From Vescimonas fastidiosa (lineage in GTDB: Bacteria > Bacillota > Clostridia > Oscillospirales > Oscillospiraceae): 64,000 nt of DNA. How positions within the stretch are numbered: the stretch's first letter is position 1; the number at the start of each line of letters is the position of its first letter. The translations under genes and the position numbers were made by a program. Positions 25,372-33,989 of the stretch are shown here, in pieces. The stretch spans positions 496,001 through 560,000 of the forward strand of contig NZ_AP023416.1 of NCBI RefSeq assembly GCF_018326305.1. The letters run 5' to 3'. The notes below the pieces were generated by a model. That model was given only the letters and a program-made list of their open reading frames with translations, did no database searches and was not told the origin of the DNA.

Positions 25372-25440
25372 ATGGAAAAAGACAAGAAAGACATCGACGA
25401 CATGATCTATGAAGACGAATGGCAGATCAGCCAGCGGTAA
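25372..25440 (+). CDS. Possible 22-residue acidic/basic small protein
   Basis: A short ORF, MEKDKKDIDDMIYEDEWQIS followed by two residues, has a strong GGGGAGGGAAGCGCC site upstream and a TATACT hexamer about 35 bases before the ATG. It is highly charged, with no hydrophobic segment. It stands alone between the divergent DMT gene and a repeat block. No family is recognised. It could be spurious, but the translation signals are better than chance. Confidence 0.4.
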   Translation: MEKDKKDIDDMIYEDEWQISQR

Positions 25441-25491
25441 ATGAAATAGGACAAATCATCCTAAAAAGAAAGGCCATCGTACCGGCCAACC

Positions 25492-25640
25492 CACCGTAGG
25501 GGCCGCTGCCCCTGCCCGCCCCACCGCACCCCTTGTAACACTTTCGTAGGGGCGACCCTCGCGGTCGCCCGCCTGTCTTGCACCGCACTTCTTGCAAAAA
25601 TCCCTGTCATTGCGAGGGCGCACCGCCCCGTGGCAATCCG
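25492..25640. repeat. Mosaic repeat block 4
   Basis: R1 units CCGTAGGGGCCGCTGCCCCTGCCCG and CGTAGGGGCGACCCTCGCGG..., then TGTCATTGCGAGGGCGCACCGCC...TGGCAATCCGC. The inner palindrome of the last unit differs from its relatives while the flanks are the same. Confidence 0.78.
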
Positions 25641-25644
25641 CCCC

Positions 25645-25690
25645 AAAAAAAACGCCGAGCCGCTGCAAAAACTGCAGCGGCTCGGCGCTT
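25645..25690 (-). terminator. Terminator of the GAPDH gene
   Basis: CGCCGAGCCGCTGC pairs with GCAGCGGCTCGGCG; on the minus strand it is followed by eight T. Confidence 0.92.
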
Positions 25691-25722
25691 AAAAGAGGGT
25701 AATCTATGTACGACTTGCTTGC

Positions 25723-26790
25723 TTACTTAGCGGCGCCGGCCTGCTTGGCGGCGTCGGCCTCCTTGGCCTCCTCCTCGGTGTCGATGGTGGCCATATGATC
25801 CAGCATCCGCACCACCTGGCAGCTGTAACCCCACTCATTGTCGTACCAGGCAATGAGCTTCACGAAGTCGTGGTCCAGCATCAGGCCGGCGCTCTCGTCG
25901 AAGATGCAGGGGCAGGGGTTGCCGATGAGGTCCGTAGACACCACCTGGTCCTTGGTGTAGCCGATGATGCCCTTCATGTTGGTCTCACTGGCGTGGCGAA
26001 TCTCATAGCAGATCTCGGCGTAGCTGGTGGGACGGGAGAGTCTGGCGGTCAGGTCCACCACAGACACATCGGCGGTGGGCACCCGGAAGGACATACCCGT
26101 CATCTTCCCCTTCAGGGAGGGGATGACCCGGCCCACGGCCTTGGCCGCGCCGGTGGTGGAGGGAATGATATTGTTGAGGATGGAGCGGCCGGTGCGCCAG
26201 TCGCTGCCGCCGCGGGAGTCCACAGCCTTCTGCTTGGCGGTGGAGGCGTGGATGGTGGACATAAGGCTCTGCTCAATGCCAAAGACCTCGTGGATCACAT
26301 TGGCCAGGGGAGCCAGGCAGTTGGTGGTGCAGCTGGCGTTGGAAACCACCTTCATGTCCGGGCGATAGAGCTTGCTGTTGATGCCGTAAACGAAGGTGGG
26401 GGTCACCTCGTCCTTGGCCGGGGCGGTGAGAAGCACACGCTTGGCGCCGCCCTTGAAATGGCGGGAGGCCTTCTCGGTGGTGTTGTTGGCACCGGTGCAT
26501 TCCAGGATGTACTCCGCCCCGCACTGAGACCAGGGGATCATGGCGGCATCGTTCTCGCTGAACACGCGGATCTTGTGGCCGTTCACCACCAGATTGCCGT
26601 CCAGATTTTCCACCGTGCCCTCAAAATTGCGGAATACGGAGTCGTATTTCAGCAGGTAGACCATGTAGTCGATGTCGGCCTTGCGCAGGTTGATGCCGCA
26701 CACATCGAACTTCTCCGGATTCTTCATCAAAATGCGCAGGATCACCCGGCCGATACGGCCAAAACCATTGATACCAATTTTAATCGCCAT
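25723..26790 (-). CDS. gap: Glyceraldehyde-3-phosphate dehydrogenase
   Basis: A 355-residue GAPDH, converting glyceraldehyde 3-phosphate to 1,3-bisphosphoglycerate. The Rossmann start GINGFGRIGR, catalytic C154 in SNASCTTNCLAPL, DWRTGRS, SSTGAAKAV-like STTGAAKAVGRVIP and WYDNEWGYS are present. The ATG at 26790 follows GAAAGGTAC. The aspartate usually found in AIND (ribose binding of NAD) is replaced: the segment reads GINLRKADIDY. A short Ala/Glu/Lys-rich C-terminal extension is also unusual. Single gene with its own terminator. Confidence 0.95.
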   Translation of the reverse strand: MAIKIGINGFGRIGRVILRILMKNPEKFDVCGINLRKADIDYMVYLLKYDSVFRNFEGTVENLDGNLVVNGHKIRVFSENDAAMIPWSQCGAEYILECTGANNTTEKASRHFKGGAKRVLLTAPAKDEVTPTFVYGINSKLYRPDMKVVSNASCTTNCLAPLANVIHEVFGIEQSLMSTIHASTAKQKAVDSRGGSDWRTGRSILNNIIPSTTGAAKAVGRVIPSLKGKMTGMSFRVPTADVSVVDLTARLSRPTSYAEICYEIRHASETNMKGIIGYTKDQVVSTDLIGNPCPCIFDESAGLMLDHDFVKLIAWYDNEWGYSCQVVRMLDHMATIDTEEEAKEADAAKQAGAAK

Positions 26791-26853
26791 AGCAAAAGTA
26801 CCTTTCTTCATCCTCAAGACTTGCCCCCGACGGAGGCGTTTTCATCTAAAATC

Positions 26854-26895
26854 ATTATATCATGCCCACGGCGTTTGTCTTGTGCAATTTTCAAA
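26854..26895 (-). promoter_or_regulatory. Probable promoter region of GAPDH
   Basis: Minus-strand TATAAT (26854-26859) is clear. The -35 is poor: AAGACA at a 16-base spacing or TTGCAC at a longer one. The adjacent stretch up to about 27120 is distinctly AT-rich and holds no recognisable gene. Confidence 0.45.
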
Positions 26896-27077
26896 AATCA
26901 TTGACGAAAATAATCTCTTTTTTAAACTCCTTTTATAGGAATTCAACAAAAATTTCAAAAATCATACCCAAACATTCCATACATCTCAAATGAGCAAATC
27001 CAATTTTTGCCGTAAATTCCGCTCCCACCGGACACCCTTTTTTTTGTAACGCTTTCGTAAATAATGCAGCCTCCTTC

Positions 27078-27106
27078 TTGCAAAAAAAAATCCCCCATGC
27101 TAAACT
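27078..27106 (+). promoter_or_regulatory. Putative promoter of the RND transporter gene
   Basis: TTGCAA and TAAACT with 17 bases between. A second -10-like TATAAT lies at 27115. Confidence 0.5.
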
Positions 27107-27120
27107 TACCCTTATATAAT

Positions 27121-27200
27121 GTGTCAAAAAAGCCTCCCGGAGCTTGCCTGTGCAGGCGGCACACTTTTTGCCGGAAAACCCGGAGGACTTTGGGCGCGCT
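27121..27200 (-). repeat. Degenerate reverse copy of element H
   Basis: TGTCAAAAAAGCCTC followed by an imperfect linker, a GCCTGTGCAGGC hairpin and a GCGCGCTGCGCCC hairpin resemble the reverse complement of the 3' part of element H. It lies in the RND gene leader. Confidence 0.45.
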
Positions 27201-27225
27201 GCGCCCAAAAAGAGGAGTGGATCGG

Positions 27226-30200
27226 ATGCCGAAATTCAGCGTGAAAAAACCCCTTACGGTGTTTGTGGCTGTGCTGGCCATATTGGTGCTGGGTGTGGTG
27301 GCGTACCTGAAGATGACGCCGGACCTGATGCCCAATATGGACTTCCCCTATGTGGTCATTGTGACCACCAGCCCCGGTGCCAGCCCCGAGACCGTGGAGG
27401 CGGACATCACCAAGCCCATGGAGCAGGCCATGGCTACGCTGAATGAAATAAAGCATGTGACCTCCTCCAGCCAAAACAGCGTCTCCATGGTGGTGCTGGA
27501 GTTTGAGCAGGGCGTGAACATGGACTCCACGGGCGTGGACATCCAGCAGAAAATAGCCACCCTCCAGGGCGGCTGGGATGATACCGTGGGCACCCCCTAT
27601 GTGCTGAAAATAAACCCCACCATGCTCCCGGTGGCTGTGGCGGCCGTGTCCAGCGACAAGATGGATGTGGCGGAGCTTTCCGAGTTTGTAGACAGTACCC
27701 TCTCCGCTAAGCTGGAGGGTATCACCGGCGTAGCCAGCGTCTCCGTCAGCGGCGTATTGCAGCGGCAGATGAATGTGATCCTCAGTCAGGAGAAGCTGGA
27801 CGCCCTGTCCGAAAAGCTGGCCGCCGCCGTCAGTGCCCGGTTAGACGCCTCCCGGGACCAGCTCCGGCAGACCCGCCAGCAGCTTTTGGACGCTAAGGAG
27901 GCCATCCGCACGGCAGAGGAGACGGCCATTTCGCAGACGGCGGAAAAGGCCCTTTTGGCCGTCCGGGATAGCCTCCGGGAAATGGATATCCAGGAGCAGT
28001 CCCTCCGGGAAAGACTGACCCTGCTCCAAGAGCTTTTGCAGCGGAAAACCGAGCTGGAGGCAAAAAAGGCCGGCTACGATGCCCGCATTGCCGCCATTGA
28101 GAATAACCCCCTCCTGACGCCCGAGCAGAAGGAGGAGAAGATCGCCGCCATCAAGGCCGAGAGTGAATATATCCGCATCACCTCCGAGCTGGCGGAGATC
28201 GACCTGCGCTTGAAGGCCCTGGGTACGGACTGGGACCATCTGCGGGATGAAATCGAGAAAACAGCGGAGCAGCTCCGTCAGCTCCAGGAAAAGATCCGGC
28301 AATTCAAGTCCGATAACGCTGTCCTGGCTGACCTGGTGGAGAAGATCACCTCCGGAGCCATGACCCTGGCTGAGGGGGCCCAGCAGCTCATTTCCGGCAG
28401 CGTTCAGATAGACTTGGCCCTGACCCAGCTGGATTCGGGCCTGGCCACACTGGAGCAGAGCCGCTCGGCGGCCCTGGCCCAGACAGACCTCTCTGGCATG
28501 CTGCAGCTGAGCACCGTTTCCGCCCTGCTTACGGCGCAGAACTTTTCCATGCCCGCAGGCTATGTTCAGGAGGACGGCGTGCAGTATATGGTGTCCGTGG
28601 GCGATACGATCACCACCCAGGAGGACCTGCGCCATTTAGTGCTGCTGGACCTGGGCCTGGAGGGGGTAGACGCCATCCGCCTGGAGGATGTGGCGGAGGT
28701 ATTCGTCACCGATAACAGCGATAAGATCTATGCCAAGCTCAACGGCGAAAACGGCGTCACCGTCACCTTTAATAAGCAGTCCAACTATGCCACGGCGGAG
28801 GTATCCAAAAACATCTCCAACCGCTTCGACCAGCTGGCGCAGGAGTACGACGGCCTGCACTTCACCGCCCTTATGGACCAGGGGGATTATATTCGCATCA
28901 TCATCGGCTCCATCTTTTCCAGCCTGGCCTGGGGCGCCCTGTTTGCCATTTTGATCCTGTATCTGTTCCTGCGTGACCTGCGCCCCACGGTCATCACCCT
29001 GGTCTCCATCCCCATCAGTGTCATTTTCGCCGTGGTGCTTATGTATTTCTGCGGTGTCACCATCAACATGATCTCCCTGTCGGGCCTGGCCGTGGCGGTG
29101 GGTATGCTGGTGGATAACTCCGTGGTGGTCATTGAGAATATTTACCGGCTCCGCTCTCAGGGCGCCAATGTGCGCCAGGCGGCGGTGGCCGGAGCGGGCC
29201 AGGTGCTGGGGGCCATCACTGCCTCTACCCTGACCACCGTGTGCGTGTTTCTGCCCATCGTGTTCGTGGAGGGCATTACCAAGCAGCTCTTCACAGACCT
29301 GGCCCTGACCATGACCTTCTCCCTCCTGGCCAGCCTTCTGATTGCCCTGACCCTGGTTCCGGCTATGGCGGCGGGTATGCTGCAAAAGCAGAAGCCCATG
29401 AAGCCGGGCCTGCTGGATAAGGTCTATCCCGGCTACCGCATGGCCGTGGCCTGGTCCCTGCGCCACAAGGCTGCGGTGCTGGGTACGGCGGTGGTGCTGC
29501 TGGTAGGCTCGGCAGCTTTGACCATTCACCGGGGCTTCGTGTTCATGCCCGAAATCGACCTGAACACCGTCAGCGCCACCATCACCATGCCCGAGGGCTG
29601 CGACCATGATAAGGCCGCCGAGCTTGCCGACGAGGTGACCCGCCGGGCGCTGACCATTGACAATGTCCAGACCGTCGGCGCGGCCATGTCCTCCAGCTCC
29701 GCCATGTCCATGATGAATATGGGCGGCATGGGCGGCACCGGGGGTGACTACGATGTTACGGCCTATATCATCGTCCCGGAGGGGGAGAGCGGCAACGCCG
29801 CAGGCCGGGAGCTGGTGGAGCTGTGCAAGGATATGGAGTGTACCGTCTCCTATGCCGGCGCGGCGGACAGCATGACCCAGATGCTCACCGGCAGCGGCAT
29901 CACCCTGCAGGTGTACGGCGATGATATGACCGCGCTCCAGGAGGCCGCCAAAATGGCCGGAGAGGCCCTGGAGGGCGTTACCGGCGTAGAGAGCGTTTCC
30001 AACGGCTTGGAGGATGCCGTCCCCGCCATCCATATCACCGTGGACCGGGAGAAGGCCATGACCCACGGCATGACCGTTGCCCAGATCTATATGCAGGTGG
30101 CCCAGGCCCTGTCCGGCACCACCACCGGGGCGGACATGACCTTAGACGGTCAGGATATGACCGTCACCATCGGGCGGCCCCAGGAGCAGCAGGTGACCCT

Positions 30201-31140
30201 GGATAACCTTATGGACCTGGAGATCACCCCCGGCTCCTCTACCGGCAGTGCCATGAGCTCTATGTCCGGCGGCACGGGCAGCGCTATGAGCGGCTCCTCC
30301 ATGAGCGGCAGCTCCATGGGCGGCTCCTCCCTGGGCAGCTCCGCTGCGGCTGCTGCCTCCGCCGATAGCTTCAAGCTGGGCGAGGTGGCCACCCTGGAGC
30401 GCACCGTGAGCCTCAGCACCATCAGCCGTCAGGAGCAGCGCCGGTGCATCACCGTCACCGCCGCTGTGGACGAGGATCACAATGTGACCCGGGTCTCCTC
30501 CGAGGCCATTCGGGCGGTGGAAGCCCTGACCCTCCCGGCGGGCACCACTGCCGAGTTCAGCGGCGAAAACGAGACCATCATGGAGGCCATGCAGCAGCTC
30601 CTGCTCATGCTCCTGCTGGGCATACTGCTTGTGTACCTGGTGATGGTGGCCCAGTTCCAGTCCCTGAAGTCTCCGTTTATTGTCATGTTCACCATCCCTC
30701 TGGCCTTCACCGGCGGCTTTATCATCCTTCTTGTGTGCGGAGTGGAGCTGAGCGTGGTGTCCCTCATCGGCTTTGTGATGCTGGTGGGCATCATCGTCAA
30801 TAACGGTATCGTCCTGGTGGACTATATCAACCAGCTGCGCCTGGAGGGCATGGACCGCCAAGAGGCCATCATTGAGGCGGGCGTCACCCGACTGCGCCCT
30901 ATCCTGATGACCTCCATCACCACGATCCTGGGCCTGCTGGTCATGGCCTTTGGCGGCGATGCAGGCACAGCCCTGATGCAGCCCATGGCCCTGGTCTGCA
31001 TCGGCGGATTGGTCTATGCCACCCTCATGACCCTCCTGGTGGTGCCGTGTATGTACGACATCATCAGCCGTAAGGAGCTGCGCAAGGTGTCCGAGAGCGA
31101 CCTGTCCTACGAGGAAAAGACCCCCGCTGAAACACCGTAA
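27226..31140 (+). CDS. Efflux RND transporter permease with coiled-coil insertion
   Basis: A 1304-residue RND pump, larger than the usual 1020-1050. N-terminal KKPLTVFVAVLAILVLG is TM1; DFPYVVIVTTSPGASPETVE, the TM4 segment AVAVGMLVDNSVVVIENIYR with its acidic residue, and LVGIIVNNGIVLVDYINQLR in the second half are family signatures. Residues about 191-425 form an insertion with long heptad-rich helices, placed between the first porter subdomain strand and NFSMPAGYV. A Met/Ser/Gly low-complexity stretch occupies about 1002-1046. Start chosen at 27226 by its AGAGGAG site. No membrane-fusion or outer-membrane partner lies nearby. Confidence 0.93.
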   Translation: MPKFSVKKPLTVFVAVLAILVLGVVAYLKMTPDLMPNMDFPYVVIVTTSPGASPETVEADITKPMEQAMATLNEIKHVTSSSQNSVSMVVLEFEQGVNMDSTGVDIQQKIATLQGGWDDTVGTPYVLKINPTMLPVAVAAVSSDKMDVAELSEFVDSTLSAKLEGITGVASVSVSGVLQRQMNVILSQEKLDALSEKLAAAVSARLDASRDQLRQTRQQLLDAKEAIRTAEETAISQTAEKALLAVRDSLREMDIQEQSLRERLTLLQELLQRKTELEAKKAGYDARIAAIENNPLLTPEQKEEKIAAIKAESEYIRITSELAEIDLRLKALGTDWDHLRDEIEKTAEQLRQLQEKIRQFKSDNAVLADLVEKITSGAMTLAEGAQQLISGSVQIDLALTQLDSGLATLEQSRSAALAQTDLSGMLQLSTVSALLTAQNFSMPAGYVQEDGVQYMVSVGDTITTQEDLRHLVLLDLGLEGVDAIRLEDVAEVFVTDNSDKIYAKLNGENGVTVTFNKQSNYATAEVSKNISNRFDQLAQEYDGLHFTALMDQGDYIRIIIGSIFSSLAWGALFAILILYLFLRDLRPTVITLVSIPISVIFAVVLMYFCGVTINMISLSGLAVAVGMLVDNSVVVIENIYRLRSQGANVRQAAVAGAGQVLGAITASTLTTVCVFLPIVFVEGITKQLFTDLALTMTFSLLASLLIALTLVPAMAAGMLQKQKPMKPGLLDKVYPGYRMAVAWSLRHKAAVLGTAVVLLVGSAALTIHRGFVFMPEIDLNTVSATITMPEGCDHDKAAELADEVTRRALTIDNVQTVGAAMSSSSAMSMMNMGGMGGTGGDYDVTAYIIVPEGESGNAAGRELVELCKDMECTVSYAGAADSMTQMLTGSGITLQVYGDDMTALQEAAKMAGEALEGVTGVESVSNGLEDAVPAIHITVDREKAMTHGMTVAQIYMQVAQALSGTTTGADMTLDGQDMTVTIGRPQEQQVTLDNLMDLEITPGSSTGSAMSSMSGGTGSAMSGSSMSGSSMGGSSLGSSAAAAASADSFKLGEVATLERTVSLSTISRQEQRRCITVTAAVDEDHNVTRVSSEAIRAVEALTLPAGTTAEFSGENETIMEAMQQLLLMLLLGILLVYLVMVAQFQSLKSPFIVMFTIPLAFTGGFIILLVCGVELSVVSLIGFVMLVGIIVNNGIVLVDYINQLRLEGMDRQEAIIEAGVTRLRPILMTSITTILGLLVMAFGGDAGTALMQPMALVCIGGLVYATLMTLLVVPCMYDIISRKELRKVSESDLSYEEKTPAETP

Positions 31141-31253
31141 AGCCCTTCCGCCCGTAAAAGACCCCCGGAGAAAAATCGCGATTTTTATTCAATAGCTGCA
31201 CGCAGGGCGATACCGAAACCGGTATCGCCCTGCGTCAGTCTTTGACAGACTGA

Positions 31254-31284
31254 CCACCCCCTTGGCGGGTGGCCGCTTTTTTTT
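31254..31284 (+). terminator. Terminator of the RND gene
   Basis: CCACCC pairs with GGGTGG, followed by CCGC and eight T. Two further strong hairpins (31201-31234, CGCAGGGCGATACC stem; 31234-31253, GTCAGTCT stem) precede it. Confidence 0.8.
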
Positions 31285-31287
31285 ACG

Positions 31288-31326
31288 CAAAAAAACACCT
31301 TCACCGCGGTGCAAGTGCGGTGAAGG
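31288..31326 (-). terminator. Terminator of the lipid glycosyltransferase operon
   Basis: CCTTCACCGC pairs with GCGGTGAAGG, followed on the minus strand by TG and seven T. Confidence 0.85.
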
Positions 31327-31327
31327 T

Positions 31328-31387
31328 TGGTGTCAATTCGGTGCCAATTCGGTGATGGTTTTCGGTGCCGTTTCGGTGCCGTTTTTA
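31328..31387. repeat. Short direct repeats TTCGGTG(C)C
   Basis: Four imperfect direct copies of a 10-16 base unit containing TTCGGTG occur between the minus-strand terminator and the end of the glycosyltransferase gene; the last one runs into its stop codon region. Confidence 0.6.
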
Positions 31388-32482
31388 CGCCGGACACACC
31401 AGAGTGCAAATGGCCTTGGCCGCGTCCCGGGGGAAGTTTTTTTCCCGGTTGCGGAGCATGGTCTCCGGGTCGATGGCGCCGGAGAAGAGACCCCGGATCA
31501 GCGGGGGCAATTCCGCCTCGTCCGCAGCGGCCAGGGCATAGCCCCGGGAGGACATGAACTCCAGATTTCTGGTTTCGCAGCCGGGGACGGCATCCAAATA
31601 GAGCAGGGGGACTCCGGCGGCCACGGCCTCGGTGGTGGTAAGACCCCCGGCCTTGGTGACCAGGGCGTCGCAGCCGTGGAGGTACAGGGGCATCCGCTTG
31701 GTGAAGCCCACCACCTGGATCTGCGGGTACTCCTCCAGGGTGAGCTTGCTGCTGCGGTAGAGGCGGCGGTTGCTGCCGCAGACCATGACCAGCTTGTCCT
31801 CCGACGGGGAGAGCTCCCGGGCGATCTTCTCCGCTGCCGAGCGCATGGGGCCTGCCCCCATGCTGCCGCAGGCCAGGACGACGACATGGCGCTTATTCTC
31901 CAGGTGGAGGGCGCGGCGGGCCGTCTGCTTATCCAGGGGGCGGATGAAGTCCGGGGAGACAGGGATGCCCGTGGCGTGGAGCCGGGAGGGGTCCAGCCCG
32001 GCGGCGGCAAACTCCTCCAGCAGCGCCGGGTGGGGGATGCAGTAGCCGTCCATATCCAGCTCACCCACGCCGGGGGAGCAGGTGTAGTCCGTGGCCACGA
32101 ACCAGGCGGGAAGGGACAGCTCCCCCCGGCGGCGCAGCTCGGTTATCATCATGGCCGGGAACACATGGACACAGATGGCGGCATCGGCCCCATCGGCCCG
32201 GAGGGCTTCCCGGAGGAGATCGGCCCCCTTGATGGACTGCTCATACAGCAGTGGGGAGGGGTTTCGCTCCTCCAGGCGGTAGCCTACGCCGTAGAGCTTG
32301 GGGGCATAGCGGTAGGCAAAGTTGTGGCCCTTGCTGATAAAGTTAGCCGAGGACTTAGGCAGGAAGGCCAGGGCATCCCGGATAACAGGGGTGTGGCCCC
32401 GGGCCGTCAGCTCCCGGCCGATGGCAGCGGCGGTGCTGTTGTGCCCGCCGCCGGTGGCGCAGGTGAAGATCGTCACTTTCAT
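31385..32482 (-). CDS. MGDG synthase/UgtP-type lipid glycosyltransferase
   Basis: A 365-residue GT28/MGDG-synthase family protein, which adds a sugar from UDP-sugar to diacylglycerol at the inner membrane face. The N-terminal TFTCATGGGHNSTAAAIGRELTARGH-like segment (TCATGGGHNSTAAAIG) is the family glycine-rich acceptor loop, and the C-terminal VTKAGGLTTTEAVAAGVPLL with E/G residues binds the nucleotide sugar. It overlaps the upstream CrtO-like gene by four bases. Product identity (mono- or diglucosyl lipid) cannot be read from sequence. Confidence 0.9.
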   Translation of the reverse strand: MKVTIFTCATGGGHNSTAAAIGRELTARGHTPVIRDALAFLPKSSANFISKGHNFAYRYAPKLYGVGYRLEERNPSPLLYEQSIKGADLLREALRADGADAAICVHVFPAMMITELRRRGELSLPAWFVATDYTCSPGVGELDMDGYCIPHPALLEEFAAAGLDPSRLHATGIPVSPDFIRPLDKQTARRALHLENKRHVVVLACGSMGAGPMRSAAEKIARELSPSEDKLVMVCGSNRRLYRSSKLTLEEYPQIQVVGFTKRMPLYLHGCDALVTKAGGLTTTEAVAAGVPLLYLDAVPGCETRNLEFMSSRGYALAAADEAELPPLIRGLFSGAIDPETMLRNREKNFPRDAAKAICTLVCPA

Positions 32483-32943
32483 TTTGCTTTTCTCGCTTTC
32501 CGCATAAGGCGCAGCAGCCGGGGACGGTTATACCGCTGGATGATCTGAAAGGGGAGGTTTCCCAAAAGAATGTATACGGCCACGATGCAAACCATCCAGC
32601 CGCTTCGGCAAAGGGCGAAGGCACCCAGAGACAGAAGGCCCAGGCAGAAGTGGACGCACTCGGCCACGCAGGTCTCCTGCACCAGGAGGGCATAGTCGGT
32701 TTTCCCGTCGGGAGCAAGCCGCTTTTTGACCATATCGCCCAACAGGCGGCTCATGTCCGGCACCTTGTCCTTCCAGTGGTGGACGCCCAATTTGCGCCAA
32801 AACCGGCCCTCCTTTTCAAAGGGGGCGGAGGCCCAGGGCCATCGGTCACCGGAAAACCAGCGGCGGGGCAGGGCCTGGCCCACGGGGTGGGCCAGCAGGC
32901 TCAGGGCCAGAAGGTAGAAAACGCCTTTCAGAAGCGGCGGCAT
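32479..32943 (-). CDS. Small membrane protein, CrtO-like acyltransferase family
   Basis: A 154-residue protein with two hydrophobic stretches (about 4-20 and 95-130). The segment WRKLGVHHWKDKVPDM and the C-terminal NLPFQIIQRYNRPRL match the family annotated as glycosyl-4,4'-diaponeurosporenoate acyltransferase (CrtO of staphylococci). No carotenoid genes are nearby. Instead it is translationally coupled to a lipid glycosyltransferase, which suggests it modifies a glycolipid. That role is inference. Confidence 0.75.
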   Translation of the reverse strand: MPPLLKGVFYLLALSLLAHPVGQALPRRWFSGDRWPWASAPFEKEGRFWRKLGVHHWKDKVPDMSRLLGDMVKKRLAPDGKTDYALLVQETCVAECVHFCLGLLSLGAFALCRSGWMVCIVAVYILLGNLPFQIIQRYNRPRLLRLMRKARKAK

Positions 32944-32950
32944 GGGGAGA

Positions 32951-33811
32951 TCATTCCTTTCTTAAAAACAGAACGCCCAGGGTCTTGGGGCCGCAGTGGG
33001 AGGAGACGGTACACCCGGCCTGGGTGATGAACACCTCCCGGAAGGGGGCTTCGGCTTTGACCTGCTCTGTCAGCTCCCGCAGCGTTTCTTCGGACACCTG
33101 GCCGGAGTGGGTGATAAAGACCCAGTCCTCCACCACGGACTTGCCCGCAAGGCGCTGGGAGATGTACTGGGGGTAGACCTTTTCGATAGACCCGCGGTAT
33201 TTCTTGCAGACCACCAGATTGCCCTCCCGCATTTCCAGGCAGGGCTTCAGCTTCAGCACATTGGCACCCAGGGCGGTGACACCGCTGCAGCGGCCACCCT
33301 TCCACATGAACTGCAGGGTGTCCAGGACGAAGCTGGTGTCGCTGAGAGGGGCCAGACGGCGCAGCTCCTCCGCGATCTCCGCAGCGGGCAGGCCCTGGTC
33401 CCGGAGCTTGGAGCCCTGGAGGGCCAGGAGAGCCCCGCCGGTGGAGAGCTGGCGGCTGTCTACCACATGGATGCGGTGGGCTGCCTCCATTTCCGTGGCG
33501 GCCAGGAGGGCGTTTTGACAGGTGCAGGAGAGGTTGGAGCTGATGTCGATATGGACGATGTCAAAGCCCTCGTCCAGGATGGGGGCAAAGAAGTTTTTGA
33601 ATTCCTCCGGGCTTACCGCCGCCGTCTTGGGCAGGGTGCCGTCCTTTTGATAGTCGGCATAGAGGTCCAGCGCGGTGTAGCTGCCGTCGTCGGGGAAGGT
33701 GCGCTGGCCGCTCTGGATGGTCAGGGGTACGGTACGGATTTGGAAGCGCTCCAGCAGAGCGGGGGTAAGGTCGCAGGTGCTGTCATATGTGATGCATACG
33801 GGTCTGGACAC
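32951..33811 (-). CDS. DegV family fatty acid-binding protein
   Basis: A 286-residue DegV protein; the family binds fatty acids and in Firmicutes can serve as the FakB subunit of fatty acid kinase. N-terminal CITYDSTCDLTPALL, the middle HIDISSNLSCTCQNALLAA and GKSVVEDWVFITHSG are recognisable. I chose the GTG start at 33811 because AGGAGG lies nine bases upstream; the longer frame extends past the promoter. It is the first gene of the operon with the CrtO-like and glycosyltransferase genes, a lipid-related context. Confidence 0.92.
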   Translation of the reverse strand: MSRPVCITYDSTCDLTPALLERFQIRTVPLTIQSGQRTFPDDGSYTALDLYADYQKDGTLPKTAAVSPEEFKNFFAPILDEGFDIVHIDISSNLSCTCQNALLAATEMEAAHRIHVVDSRQLSTGGALLALQGSKLRDQGLPAAEIAEELRRLAPLSDTSFVLDTLQFMWKGGRCSGVTALGANVLKLKPCLEMREGNLVVCKKYRGSIEKVYPQYISQRLAGKSVVEDWVFITHSGQVSEETLRELTEQVKAEAPFREVFITQAGCTVSSHCGPKTLGVLFLRKE

Positions 33812-33840
33812 GGCAAGGTTCCTCCTATGTCTTGTATTAC

Positions 33841-33869
33841 AGTATAGCATTATAAGGGAGAAAGCTCAA
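33841..33869 (-). promoter_or_regulatory. SigA promoter of the degV-glycosyltransferase operon
   Basis: Minus-strand TTGAGC and TATACT with 17 bases between, about 25 bases before the GTG start at 33811. Confidence 0.8.
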
Positions 33870-33989
33870 GCGAAACTCAAAATTAGGGTCGTTTTTTGAG
33901 AGGAAATGTGGTAGGATGGGGGGAGAAAGAAAAATGGCCTTTGGAGAAGGGAAGAATCGCCGACAGACCACAGCAGGCAAGGGGGCCGA

